NCBI RefSeq assembly: GCF_001279775.1
Contig: NZ_LGDG01000272.1
Coordinates: 1-64,000 of the forward strand
Reading direction: 5' to 3'
Origin: Streptomyces sp. MMG1533
Lineage (GTDB): Bacteria; Actinomycetota; Actinomycetes; Streptomycetales; Streptomycetaceae
DNA length: 64,000 nt
In this document: positions 52,748 to 61,993 of the stretch, one piece after another
Layout of the letters: each line of letters starts with the position of its first letter
Position numbering within the stretch: the first letter of the stretch is position 1
Notes under the pieces: model-generated
Database searches by the model: none
Told to the model about the DNA's origin: nothing
Seen by the model: only the letters and a program-made list of their open reading frames with translations
Program-made: the position numbers and the translations under genes

Positions 52748-53054
52748 CCGCGCCCTCCCGGGCGCCTCGGCCGGACTGGTCCCTTCATCGGTCACCGGGC
52801 CACCTCTCCGTCGGCCAGCCACCCCATCACACTCCAGTAGCTGGAGCCGTTCAATAGAAAGATCCAGTCGAGCCGAGCTCGCCCCTGCCGCAGAAGGCAG
52901 GGATGACCTGTTGAAATGCCGCCCGGCGAAGTTCGGCACTTTCTATTGACACACAACACTAACTCCTGTTCTTGTGGCGATCGCAGCGCAGCTGTAGCAC
53001 CGCTGTAGCACCAGGACCCTTCACCAGCTCGCGGCTGGGAGGATTGAGGACATC
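52748..53054. promoter_or_regulatory. Divergent promoter region with mirrored 11-bp sites and tandem repeat
   Basis: This 307-base region separates the VOC and Rieske genes. CTTTCTATTGA occurs at 52939-52949 on the plus strand and at 52851-52861 on the minus strand, so each gene has the same element in its own direction. A short palindrome CTCCAG-TAG-CTGGAG lies at 52832-52846. GCTGTAGCACC is tandemly repeated at 52991-53001 and 53002-53012, close to the Rieske start. No ORF is supported here. Confidence 0.6.
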
Positions 53055-54323
53055 GTGGTCCAGATCAATTCACCGGAGACCCAGGCGGCGGAAGACGAAC
53101 GTGCCCTGCCGCCTCCCGCTCCGGAATACACCTCATGGATCGGCCAGGACCGCTCCACGGACGCCGCGGGCATGGCGACGCGGCAGGACGCGGCCGAGCT
53201 CGCCGAGCGTGTCATCGAGCACTACATCAACAACACCACGCACGAGGCCGAGGAGCAGTGGACGGAGCCCGTCGACAACTACCTCGACGCCGACCGCTGG
53301 CTGCGGGAGATGGACGCCGTCCACCGGAGCGTTCCGCTGCCCCTCGCCATGTCGTGCGAACTCCCCGGACCGGGCACCTACAAGGCGCTGGACGTGCTCG
53401 GCGTACCCATCCTGATCACCCGGGACCGCAAGGGCGTCGTGCACGCGATGATCAACGCCTGCCGGCACCGCGGCGCCGAGCTCGTCGAGCCGGGCTGCGG
53501 CGTGGCGAAGCGGATCACCTGCCCTTACCACTCCTGGTCGTACGACCTGGCGGGCGAGCTGCGCGGCGTGTACGCCGAGAAGACCTTCGGCGAGGTACCA
53601 CGCGAGAAGCGCAGCCTGATCCAGCTTCCCGTCGGTGAGCGCGCCGGCATCGTCTTCGTATCGCTCGATCCGGCCGCCGAGCACGACCTGGACGCCTGGC
53701 TGGGAGATCTGCAGCCGCTCCTGGAGGGGCTCCGCTTCGCGGACTGCCACCACTACGCGACCCGCGAGCTGACCAGCCCGAACTGGAAGGTCACCCTCGA
53801 CGGGTACCTGGAGACCTACCACTTCGCCTCGCTGCACACGAAGACGGTCTTCGAGACGAACTTCTCCAACATGATGGCCCATGACACCTGGGGCCCCCAC
53901 CAGCGCCTCGCTGCGGCCCTGCGGCCCATCGCCGACCTGGCGGAGCTGCCTCCGGAGCAGCGGGATCCGGGCGACATCGTGGGAGCCATCTACTGGCTCT
54001 TCCCCGGTCTGGCCATCGCCGGCACCTGGCGCAACAAGATCGCCGTCTCCATCGTGATCCCCCGTACGGCCACTGAGTCGGTGACCCAGCAGATCATCCT
54101 GCTGCGCGAGCCCGCCGTCACCGAGGAGGAACGCCACGCCGCCGACCAGTTCGGCGAGTGGTTCTACGAGGTGGTCCGCGACGAGGACTACGCGACCACC
54201 TACGGAGTGCAGCGGGGGCTCAAGGCCCTCGCCGGGACCGACTTCGTCTTCGGACGCAACGAACCCGGGCTCCAGCACTTCCACCGCACCATCCACCGCC
54301 TCCTGGACGAAGCGTCCAGATGA
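53055..54323 (+). CDS. Rieske non-heme iron oxygenase, alpha subunit
   Basis: The 422-residue oxygenase has a Rieske centre C136-x-H138-x17-C156-x2-H159 (CRHRGAE and CPYHSW). The mononuclear iron site has His256 and His261 within LDGYLETYHFASLH. It would hydroxylate an aromatic or other hydrocarbon substrate using electrons from a reductase that is not encoded nearby. The GTG at 53055 has GAGGA about six bases upstream. Its TGA overlaps ATG 54320 by ATGA. It leads the 53055-57302 operon and is the likely entry enzyme. Confidence 0.95.
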   Translation: MVQINSPETQAAEDERALPPPAPEYTSWIGQDRSTDAAGMATRQDAAELAERVIEHYINNTTHEAEEQWTEPVDNYLDADRWLREMDAVHRSVPLPLAMSCELPGPGTYKALDVLGVPILITRDRKGVVHAMINACRHRGAELVEPGCGVAKRITCPYHSWSYDLAGELRGVYAEKTFGEVPREKRSLIQLPVGERAGIVFVSLDPAAEHDLDAWLGDLQPLLEGLRFADCHHYATRELTSPNWKVTLDGYLETYHFASLHTKTVFETNFSNMMAHDTWGPHQRLAAALRPIADLAELPPEQRDPGDIVGAIYWLFPGLAIAGTWRNKIAVSIVIPRTATESVTQQIILLREPAVTEEERHAADQFGEWFYEVVRDEDYATTYGVQRGLKALAGTDFVFGRNEPGLQHFHRTIHRLLDEASR

Positions 54324-54352
54324 CCAACCAACAACACTCGCGGGAGAGCAGC

Positions 54353-55144
54353 ATGGTGGCTTCGGGCAGCCTCGACGGACGTGTCGCAGTGATCACGGGC
54401 AGCACGCGCAGTATCGGCCGCGCCATCGCCGAGGCCTTCCTGGCCGACGGGGCGACGGTCGTGCTCAGCGGCCGCTCGGAGGTCAAGGGCAAGCAGGCCC
54501 TGGAGGAAATCCAGGCCGGTGACAGGGCCGTCTTCCACACCTGCGACTCGAGCAGCCAGGCGGACATCGAGGCTCTCGTCGACTGGACGGTCGAGCGTTT
54601 CGGCCGACTGGACATCATGGTCAACAACGTCGGAGGCACGGAGGGCTTCGCTCCCGTCCACGAGCTGAGCGACGAGGCCTGGCACAAGGCGCTCGACCTG
54701 AACCTCAACGCCTACTTCTACGGCACGCGCCGCGCGCTGAAGCCCATGCTGGACGGCGGATGGGGCCGGGTCATCAACATCTCCTCGGTCGAGGGCAAGC
54801 AGGCCAACAAGCCCGCGATCAGCCACTACATCACCAACAAGCACGCCATCCACGGTCTGACGAAGGCGACCGCCTTCGAGTACGGCACCCTGGGCATCAC
54901 CTGCAACGCGATCTGCCCCGGCGCCGTCGACACCGACCTGATGCGTGCCGCGGGACCGGCCGCGGCCGAGGCCGAGGGCATCAGCTACGAGGAGTGGCTG
55001 GGCCGGTTCGCCGAGCACGCCGCCACCAAGAAGATCACGACCGTCGAGCAGATCGCGGGAGTCGCCAGGCTGCTCGCGAGCGACGCGGGCGCGGGCATCA
55101 CCGGCACGCTGATCAGCGTCGACGGCGGAACGGCGCAGTGGTGA
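54353..55144 (+). CDS. Short-chain dehydrogenase/reductase
   Basis: The 263-residue SDR has TGSTRSIGRAIAEAF at the cofactor site, NNVGG in place of NNAG, and NISSVEG with YITNK as the catalytic Ser, Tyr and Lys. The end, TLISVDGGTAQW, is normal for the family. It probably oxidises the alcohol made by the Rieske enzyme. ATG 54353 is preferred for its GGGAGAG ribosome site; ATG 54320, overlapping the oxygenase stop, is also in frame and would add 11 residues. Confidence 0.9.
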   Translation: MVASGSLDGRVAVITGSTRSIGRAIAEAFLADGATVVLSGRSEVKGKQALEEIQAGDRAVFHTCDSSSQADIEALVDWTVERFGRLDIMVNNVGGTEGFAPVHELSDEAWHKALDLNLNAYFYGTRRALKPMLDGGWGRVINISSVEGKQANKPAISHYITNKHAIHGLTKATAFEYGTLGITCNAICPGAVDTDLMRAAGPAAAEAEGISYEEWLGRFAEHAATKKITTVEQIAGVARLLASDAGAGITGTLISVDGGTAQW

Positions 55145-55176
55145 GCGGCGCAAGGGACGGCGGGAGCCCCATAACC

Positions 55177-56913
55177 ATGAAGCACTGGATCACCGACTGG
55201 CAGCGCAACGAGCGACTGCCCCACTACACCCGGGCCAACGCGGGCGAGACCCTGCCGGAGCCGGCCAGCCCGCTGGGCTGGAGCCTGGTCTGGGGGCGCG
55301 GCCTGCAGGGCTGGCGCCGCGGTTTCCTCGACTTCAGCATCTACCGCGAGGAGGAGGTCGCCGGCACCCGGCCTCCGTTCGTCGGGATCTTCGGCGGTTA
55401 CTTCTACCTCAACCTCTCGCACCTGCGGCTGTTCGGCATCCGGATGGGTCAGACCGCGGCCGACATCGACGCTGCCTTCGTCGGCCAGCGCTCCGACACC
55501 CCGGTGTACGTGACGCATCCCGACGACCAGGACGCGGAGCTGACGGCCAAGGCCGGTGGGATCCTCCAGCAGATGCTCGGCCAGAGCGGCTACCCGGAGG
55601 GTGACGCCGACCATGAGCGGCTGCGCCGGATCCGCCGCGAGCGGCCCGACCTGACGCAGTTGTCCGACGCCGAGCTGGTGGCGCGCGCCCACGGACTGCT
55701 CGACGACGTCGAGACGACCTTCCAACGGCATGTCGAGTCGTCGCTGCCCGCGTCGGTCGGACCGGCGATCCTCGGCCCGCTGTGCGCGAGCATTGATCGT
55801 CCCGGCGCGATGCTCGATCTCATCAGCGGGCTGGGGGACGTGGACTCGGCGGGCCCCTCGGCGGGTCTGTGGACACTGTCCCGGCAGGTGGCGGCCTCCG
55901 CCGAACTGACGGCACTGTTCGACAAGGGCCCCTCCGCGGTGGAGCAGGCGCTCGAGGAAGGGACCGGGGACGTGAAGGCGTTCCGGGACTCCTTCGTCGA
56001 GTTCCTCGCCGAGTCCGGAGACCGCGGCCCCAACGAGTGGGACATCCACGCACTGTCCTGGGAGGCCGCCCCGGTCCAGGCGCTGTCCCTGGTCGACCGG
56101 ATCCGGCACAGCTCCGACGGTGATTCTCCGGCCGCCCGGCACGATCGGCTCACGGCACACCGTCAGGCGACTGCCGCGGAGGTCCGTGGTGCCCTGCCCG
56201 AGGACGCGCAGCCGATGTTCGACGCCGGAATGCACGCGTCCAACGTGTGGATCCCGGCGCGCGAGCGGACCAAGGCGAACTGCGTCACCGTCATCAACGA
56301 GATCCGGATGGCGATCCGCGAACTCGGCCGCCGCGGTGTCGAGGCAGGACGCTTCGCGCGGCCCGAAGACGTGATGATGCTGCTGGACACCGAACTCGAC
56401 GACTACGTCGCCGATCCGGAGAGCTTCGGCGGCGTCATCTCCCAGCGGCTTCAGGAGTACGGCGAACTCCGCGAACTGGAACCGCCGTTCTTCATCGCGG
56501 ACGACTCCAGGACCGAGATCGACAGCTGGCCGCGACGCAGCGAGGAGCACACTGCGGCCGCTGTCGGGGGCGATGTCCTCAAGGGCGTCGGCGGCAGCCA
56601 GGGCACGTACACCGGCAGGGTACGGGTCGTCACCGACCCTGCCTCGTGCGAGGCGCTGGAGCCGGGCGAGGTACTGGTGGCGCCGATCACCGACGCCGCC
56701 TGGACGCCGCTGTTCCTGGTCGCCGGAGCGGCCGTCGTGGATGTGGGCGCACTCAACAGCCACGCCGTCGTGGTCTGCCGTGAGCTCGGCATCCCGGCCG
56801 TCATCTCCGTCGAGGGCGGTACGCAGCGGCTGCGGGACGGCATGGTGATCACGGTCGACGGCACCAAGGGCACGGTTACCGTGGACAGCGTCCCCGCGGC
56901 ACTCGCCATCTGA
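55177..56913 (+). CDS. PEP-utilising swivel-domain protein without ATP-grasp (PpsA/RPH-like)
   Basis: The 578-residue protein has an N-terminal region with YTRANAGETLPEPASPLGWSL, similar to the substrate-binding part of rifampin phosphotransferase and phenylphosphate synthase subunit A. Its C-terminal phosphohistidine swivel reads VDVGALNSHAVVVCRELGIPAV, with His529. There is no ATP-grasp domain and no PEP barrel, so the phosphoryl donor module must come from another protein. It is in the Rieske operon, suggesting phosphorylation of a hydroxylated intermediate. ATG 55177 has GGGAG ten bases upstream; GTG 55141 overlaps the SDR stop and is an alternative. Confidence 0.85.
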   Translation: MKHWITDWQRNERLPHYTRANAGETLPEPASPLGWSLVWGRGLQGWRRGFLDFSIYREEEVAGTRPPFVGIFGGYFYLNLSHLRLFGIRMGQTAADIDAAFVGQRSDTPVYVTHPDDQDAELTAKAGGILQQMLGQSGYPEGDADHERLRRIRRERPDLTQLSDAELVARAHGLLDDVETTFQRHVESSLPASVGPAILGPLCASIDRPGAMLDLISGLGDVDSAGPSAGLWTLSRQVAASAELTALFDKGPSAVEQALEEGTGDVKAFRDSFVEFLAESGDRGPNEWDIHALSWEAAPVQALSLVDRIRHSSDGDSPAARHDRLTAHRQATAAEVRGALPEDAQPMFDAGMHASNVWIPARERTKANCVTVINEIRMAIRELGRRGVEAGRFARPEDVMMLLDTELDDYVADPESFGGVISQRLQEYGELRELEPPFFIADDSRTEIDSWPRRSEEHTAAAVGGDVLKGVGGSQGTYTGRVRVVTDPASCEALEPGEVLVAPITDAAWTPLFLVAGAAVVDVGALNSHAVVVCRELGIPAVISVEGGTQRLRDGMVITVDGTKGTVTVDSVPAALAI

Positions 56914-56987
56914 ACGGCCCGCGGGCCCGTCGTTCCTTCCTGAGCGAGGACGGCGGGTCCACGGGCATGACCGTGGAAGGGACCACC

Positions 56988-57302
56988 GTGGCAGAGGAAA
57001 TCATCGTCGCCGGCTGGATGGACTACGAGCCCGCGGACCGGGACACGATGTTGAGGCACCTCGTCGAGGTCGGGAAGCTCACCCGTGAGAACGAGCCCGG
57101 CTGCCTGGACTACGCCATGACCGCGGACCCCGTCGACGAACGCCGGATCCGGGTGTACGAGAGGTGGGTGTCCCAGCAGGCCCTGGACGAACACTTCACC
57201 ACCGCGCACATCAAGGACTTCCGCGCGGCCACGTCCGGGCTGACCCGGGTGGGGGTCTCCGTGGAGGTCTTCAGCGTCGCGGCGGCACGTTCCCTGCGCT
57301 AG
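56988..57302 (+). CDS. Antibiotic-biosynthesis-monooxygenase (ABM) domain protein
   Basis: The 104-residue dimeric ferredoxin-like fold protein has IIVAGWMDYEPADRDTMLRHL, ENEPGCLDYAMTADP and YERWVSQQALDEHF, as in ABM/YgiN proteins. These act as cofactor-free quinol-type monooxygenases or as small binding proteins. It closes the Rieske operon. GTG 56988 has GGAAGGGA upstream; an ATG at 56967 is in frame without a good ribosome site. Confidence 0.85.
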   Translation: MAEEIIVAGWMDYEPADRDTMLRHLVEVGKLTRENEPGCLDYAMTADPVDERRIRVYERWVSQQALDEHFTTAHIKDFRAATSGLTRVGVSVEVFSVAAARSLR

Positions 57303-57315
57303 GCACCCCTTGAAA

Positions 57316-57367
57316 ATTTTGCCCAAAATGGATGAAACAAGCTTCTTCATGGACAAAGTTCTAATAT
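57316..57367 (+). promoter_or_regulatory. AT-rich promoter region of the sensor phosphatase gene
   Basis: ATTTTG-CC-CAAAAT (57316-57329) is a perfect 14-bp inverted repeat in an unusually AT-rich patch. TAATAT at 57362-57367 fits a -10 element about 80 bases before the start codon. The hairpin may end the Rieske operon, or act as an operator. No good -35 was found. Confidence 0.45.
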
Positions 57368-57447
57368 CTAGATGAGAGCGGGCGGTTCCCCGAGCGGTGA
57401 GCGACCGTGCGGCAATGGATGACGGGCCGACGAGGGAAGTGATCCAC

Positions 57448-60375
57448 ATGGGCTTTGTGGGGGATTCCATCGGTCCCTCACGCGCCCGTGAGCGGTTCCT
57501 GGAAGGCGGGCTGGTCGAGGGAGGCGTGCGGGACCTGATCCTGAGTTCCTGGCAGCGCTCCGTACTGCTCGGGCTCTCGCCGGACCAGACCGAGCTCCCC
57601 TACCGCGAGGACATCGATCTGGACGGCCGGCTCGTGCACGCGGCCGGGCCGGTGCTCGACTGGCTGCAGTCCAGGTTCGCGGGCCTGCGCATGAACGTGG
57701 CTCTGGCCGACGCAAGTGGAACGGTGCTGCAGCGTCGCTTCGGCCTGGCGTCCATGGCCAGGCAACTCGCTCCCATCCAGAGCGTTCCGGGGTTCGTGTT
57801 CTCCGAGGAGGCCGCCGGAACCAACGGCATCGGTATCGCACTCGCGGAACGGCGGCTGTGTCAGGTCCACGGGGCCGAGCACTTCGCGGAGCGCTCACAA
57901 TCCAACGCCTGCTCGGCGATCCCGGTGCGTGACCTGCTCAGCGGAGGCATCGAGGGCATCCTCTCCCTCGGATGTCCGCGTACCGACGTGGATCCCATGA
58001 TGGACACCGTGATACGCGAGGCGGCCAAGGCCATCGAGCGGCGGCTTCTGGCGGAGCACTCGGCGCGCGAGCGGGGGCTGCTGAGCGCATACCTCGACGC
58101 CAGGCGCCATGTGCGGGCCGGGGCGGCGACGGGCGGGAACGGGCAGCTGATCCCGGTGGACGAGCTGGTCCACAGCGGGCTCAACCGGCGTGATCAGACG
58201 GTCCTCAAGGAGAAGGCCGCCGAGCTGATCTCCTCGGCCCAGCGGGCCGGCGTCGAGGTGTCCCTGTCCAACGGCCGGCGGGTCGTCCTGCTGAGCCGTG
58301 TCGTGACGAGCGCCTCCGGTGTGGTGGGCGTCGCCGTCGAGGCGGTCCTCGCCGACGACTCACCGGGGCAACGGCCCGCCGGACTCGTGCACCCGGGTGC
58401 GCCGCTCACCCCCACGGCACAGGAAGCCGTGACACCTGTCGTTCTGCCGCCCGGACGCCCTGCCGACGCTGCACCCTTGTGGACCGCCCACGCAGAGACA
58501 TACGCAGACACCGGGGCGCAGGCGCGGCGCACGACCACTCGCACGGCCGAGCCGGCCGGCGCGCCGGGCAGCGTCGACAACGGCACCGGCGGCATGGCCG
58601 ACGGACGGCTGGTGCTGCTGGGCGAGCCCGGAGTGGGAATGCACGCCGTCGCGGCACGGCAGCGCCTGGAACTGCTGTCGGAGGCCAGCAGTCGCATCGG
58701 CACCACGCTGGACGTGCCCCGTACCGCCCGCGAACTCGCCGAGATGGCCGTCCCGCGCCTGGCCGACTTCGTCACCATCGACCTGCCCGAGGCGGTACTG
58801 CGAGGGGAGGAGTCCGCCGATCCCCGCACCGACCTGCACCGCAGAGTGATCCACGGCATCCGCGACGACTGCCCCTTCTACGCGCTCGGCGAGCGCGTGG
58901 ACCTACGACCCGCCACTCCCCAGCTCCGCTGCCTGGCCGACGGACAGGCAGTGCTGGAACCCGACCTGAGGGTCACCGCCGGCTGGCTCTCCCAGGACCC
59001 GGAGCACACCGCACGTCTTCTCGGGTACGGCCTGCGCTCTCTCATCACCGCCCCGCTGCTCGCCCGCGGCGTCGTCCTGGGCATCGTCAGCTTCTACCGC
59101 ACACGAGAGCGCACCCCCTTCGGGGACGACGACCGGTCGCTGGCCCAGGAACTCGCCACCCGTGCCGCCGTCTGCATCGACAACGCCCGCCGCTACACCC
59201 GCGAACACAGCATGGTCCTGGCCCTGCAGCGCAGCCTGCTTCCGCACCGCCTGCCCGAGCAGGACGCCGTCGAGGTCGCCCATCGCTATCTGCCCGCCGA
59301 GTCCGGAGTCGGCGGCGACTGGTTCGACGTCATCCCCCTCTCCGGCACCCGCGTCGCCCTTGTCGTCGGCGACGTCGTCGGCCACGGCCTGCACGCCGCC
59401 GTCACCATGGGCCGACTGCGTATCGCCGCACGCAACTTCGCCGAACTGGACCTGGCGCCCGACGAAGTCCTCACCCAGCTCGACAACCTCGTCGGCCGCC
59501 TCGACCGGGAGGAAGGCAGCGAGGAACCGGGCGCCGACGGCACCGGCATCATCGGCGCCACCTGCCTGTACGCCATCTACGACCCCACCACGCAGCAGTG
59601 CACCCTGGCACGCGCCAGCCACCCCCCACCCGCGCTGGTCCACCCCGACGGCACAGTGACGTTTCCCGACCTGCCCGCCGGACCGCCCCTCGGACTGGGC
59701 GGCCTGCCGTTCGAAACCGCCGAGATCCACGTCCCCGAAGGCAGCCGGCTCGTCCTCTACACCGACGGACTCATCGAAGACCGCCACCGCGACATCGACA
59801 CGGCCCTCGACCAACTCCGGGACGCCCTGGCCCGGTCGGGCCCCTCGCCGGAGGACACCTGCCGGGCGGTGGTGGACGCCGTGGTGCCCGACCACCCCGC
59901 CGACGACATCGCGCTGCTCGTCGCCCGTACCCAGACCCTGGACCCCGACCGGGTCGCCACCTGGGACCTCCCCGCCGACCCGGCCCGCGTCTCCGGAATG
60001 CGCGCCGACGTCACCCGCCGGCTCACCGACTGGGGGCTCGACGAGGCCGTCTTCTCCGCCGAGCTGTTGCTGAGTGAGCTGGTCACCAACGCCATCCGCC
60101 ACGCGGGCGGTCCCCTGCAGGTACGCGTGATCCACGGCGGCACCCTGATCTTCGAGGTCTCCGACACCAGCAGCACCGCCCCCCGGCTACGTCACGCGGC
60201 CTCCACCGACGAGGGCGGTCGCGGCCTGTTCCTGGTCGCACAGCTCGCTCAGGCGTGGGGTACCCGCTACACCGCCGGCGGCAAGGTCATCTGGGCCGAG
60301 TGCGCTCTGGATGTCCCTGCGGGAATACCGGCCGCCGCCGCGATAGATTGGGATGATATTCCCGACATCGCATAG
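57448..60375 (+). CDS. GAF sensor-SpoIIE phosphatase-HATPase fusion regulator
   Basis: The 975-residue protein has an N-terminal AcoR/DhaR-type GAF sensor (about 15-200, VRDLILSSWQRS and FVFSEEAAGTNGIG). A helix-rich region and a second GAF domain (about 400-580) follow. Then come a PP2C/SpoIIE phosphatase (about 590-828, GGDWFDVIPL, VGDVVGHG, LYTDGLIED, DDIALLVAR) and a C-terminal RsbW-like ATPase domain (about 841-950, LLLSELVTNAIRHAGG). It probably acts in a partner-switch affecting an anti-sigma-factor antagonist. The start at 57448 has GAGGGAAG upstream; GTG 57397 and ATG 57415 are in frame. Confidence 0.9.
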   Translation: MGFVGDSIGPSRARERFLEGGLVEGGVRDLILSSWQRSVLLGLSPDQTELPYREDIDLDGRLVHAAGPVLDWLQSRFAGLRMNVALADASGTVLQRRFGLASMARQLAPIQSVPGFVFSEEAAGTNGIGIALAERRLCQVHGAEHFAERSQSNACSAIPVRDLLSGGIEGILSLGCPRTDVDPMMDTVIREAAKAIERRLLAEHSARERGLLSAYLDARRHVRAGAATGGNGQLIPVDELVHSGLNRRDQTVLKEKAAELISSAQRAGVEVSLSNGRRVVLLSRVVTSASGVVGVAVEAVLADDSPGQRPAGLVHPGAPLTPTAQEAVTPVVLPPGRPADAAPLWTAHAETYADTGAQARRTTTRTAEPAGAPGSVDNGTGGMADGRLVLLGEPGVGMHAVAARQRLELLSEASSRIGTTLDVPRTARELAEMAVPRLADFVTIDLPEAVLRGEESADPRTDLHRRVIHGIRDDCPFYALGERVDLRPATPQLRCLADGQAVLEPDLRVTAGWLSQDPEHTARLLGYGLRSLITAPLLARGVVLGIVSFYRTRERTPFGDDDRSLAQELATRAAVCIDNARRYTREHSMVLALQRSLLPHRLPEQDAVEVAHRYLPAESGVGGDWFDVIPLSGTRVALVVGDVVGHGLHAAVTMGRLRIAARNFAELDLAPDEVLTQLDNLVGRLDREEGSEEPGADGTGIIGATCLYAIYDPTTQQCTLARASHPPPALVHPDGTVTFPDLPAGPPLGLGGLPFETAEIHVPEGSRLVLYTDGLIEDRHRDIDTALDQLRDALARSGPSPEDTCRAVVDAVVPDHPADDIALLVARTQTLDPDRVATWDLPADPARVSGMRADVTRRLTDWGLDEAVFSAELLLSELVTNAIRHAGGPLQVRVIHGGTLIFEVSDTSSTAPRLRHAASTDEGGRGLFLVAQLAQAWGTRYTAGGKVIWAECALDVPAGIPAAAAIDWDDIPDIA

Positions 60376-60433
60376 GTGAGCTGTTCCGGTGCAGTCGGGA
60401 AGGACCTCGGAAGCCGATCCCCGGAGAGAGTCT

Positions 60434-61993
60434 GTGCACGACGCTCCCGACGCCTCGACAAGCCGATCCGTCGGCCGCGGCCAGGACCCGCTGGTCCGGA
60501 TCCGGGGTCTCGACAAGCGGTTCGGCGGCACGCGCGCGTTGGCCGAGGTCGACCTCGACGTCCATCGCGGGTCCGTCCTCGCCCTTCTGGGTCCCAACGG
60601 CGCCGGGAAATCCACCCTCATCAAGGTGCTCGCCGGTGTTCATCACGCCGACGCGGGCGAGGTGACCGTGGCCGGCCACCCGCTCGGCACGGCCGCGGCC
60701 TCACGGCACATGGCCTTCATCCACCAGGATCTCGGTCTCGTCGAGTGGATGACGGTCGCCGAGAACATCGCCCTGGGCACCGGCTACCCGCGCCACCGCG
60801 GACTGATCTCCTGGCGGATGGCGCGGGAGCGCTGCGTGGAAGCCCTGGAGATCGTCGCCGGACACCTCGCGCCCGACGCCCGCATCGCCGACCTGACCCG
60901 CGCCGAGCGTTCGCTGGTCGCCATCGCGCGGGCGCTGTCGACCCGTGCGGAACTCGTCGTGCTGGACGAGCCGACCGCCAGCCTCCCCGCGGCCGACTGC
61001 GTCCGCCTCTTCGACGTCCTGCGCAAGCTGTGCGACCGCGATCACGGCGTCATCTACGTCAGCCACCGGCTCGACGAGGTGTACCAGCTCGCCGACTCCT
61101 TCGCCGTCCTGCGCGACGGCCGGATCATCAGCCAGGGCCCACTCGCCGGCCACAGCCCCGCTCGCCTGGTGCAGGACATCGTGGGCCGCGACCCTGCTCG
61201 CCGACCGCCCGTCGCTGCCGTTCCCGGCCCTGGTCCCGGGGCCCCCGCCGTCCTGCGCCTCGACGGCGTACGGACCGAGAACGCCGGCCCGGTCGACCTC
61301 CGGCTGCGCCCCGGCGAGATCCTCGGCATGGTGGGCCTCATCGGCGCCGGGCACATGGACCTGGGCAGGGCGCTGGCCGGGATCCGGCCCCTCCTGGCCG
61401 GGCGGGCGCTGCTGGACGGCCGGCCGTACCGTCCGCGTACGGTCGCCGCCGCCATCGGTGCCGGTGTCGGCTTCGTGACCAGCAACCGTCAGGAGGAGGG
61501 GTGCGCCGCCGAACTGACCGTACGGGAGAACTTGCTGGCCAACCCCCGCTACGGCATGCCGGGGCTGCGCTGGATCAGTCCCCGGCGCGAGCGCGCCAAG
61601 GCCACGGCTCTCGTCGAACGCTTCTGGGTGCACCCCCACGACAGCGAGGCACCGATCGCCGTCCTGTCCGGCGGCAACCAGCAGAAGGTCATGATCGGCC
61701 GGTCGCTCCACATGAACCGTCGGTTGCTGATCCTCGAGGAGCCGACGGCCGGCGTGGACGTGGGTGCCAAGGCGGAGATTCACCGCCTGCTCGACGACGA
61801 GCTGGCCACCGGGCTCGCCGTTCTGCTCATCTCGACCGATTTCGAGGAGGTCGCGAACGTGTGCCACCGCGCCCTGGTGTTCGTCCGCGGGACCGTGGCG
61901 GCCGAGCTGACCGGCGAAGCCCTCACCGTCACCCGGCTCACCCACACCGCTTCCGCCGTGCCGCCCCTCACCGGAACGGAGACAGACGGATGA
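60434..61993 (+). CDS. Sugar-type ABC importer ATPase with two NBDs (RbsA/XylG family)
   Basis: The 519-residue protein has two ATPase halves. The first has Walker A GPNGAGKST (about 53-60), DLTRAERSLVAIARAL and VVLDEPTASL. The second has a degenerate P-loop GLIGAGHMDLG, but LSGGNQQKVMIGRSL and LILEEPTAGVD, as usual in CUT2 importers. It powers the permease downstream. GTG 60434 with GGAGAG upstream is preferred to GTG 60389. It starts 58 bases after the sensor gene, so it may be cotranscribed with it. Confidence 0.92.
   Translation: MHDAPDASTSRSVGRGQDPLVRIRGLDKRFGGTRALAEVDLDVHRGSVLALLGPNGAGKSTLIKVLAGVHHADAGEVTVAGHPLGTAAASRHMAFIHQDLGLVEWMTVAENIALGTGYPRHRGLISWRMARERCVEALEIVAGHLAPDARIADLTRAERSLVAIARALSTRAELVVLDEPTASLPAADCVRLFDVLRKLCDRDHGVIYVSHRLDEVYQLADSFAVLRDGRIISQGPLAGHSPARLVQDIVGRDPARRPPVAAVPGPGPGAPAVLRLDGVRTENAGPVDLRLRPGEILGMVGLIGAGHMDLGRALAGIRPLLAGRALLDGRPYRPRTVAAAIGAGVGFVTSNRQEEGCAAELTVRENLLANPRYGMPGLRWISPRRERAKATALVERFWVHPHDSEAPIAVLSGGNQQKVMIGRSLHMNRRLLILEEPTAGVDVGAKAEIHRLLDDELATGLAVLLISTDFEEVANVCHRALVFVRGTVAAELTGEALTVTRLTHTASAVPPLTGTETDG

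Noticed and set aside
60376..61989. Plus-strand frame running into the permease gene from upstream
   Set aside because: This part is a shifted, Arg/Pro-rich reading of the ATPase gene; the permease starts at the coupled ATG 61990.
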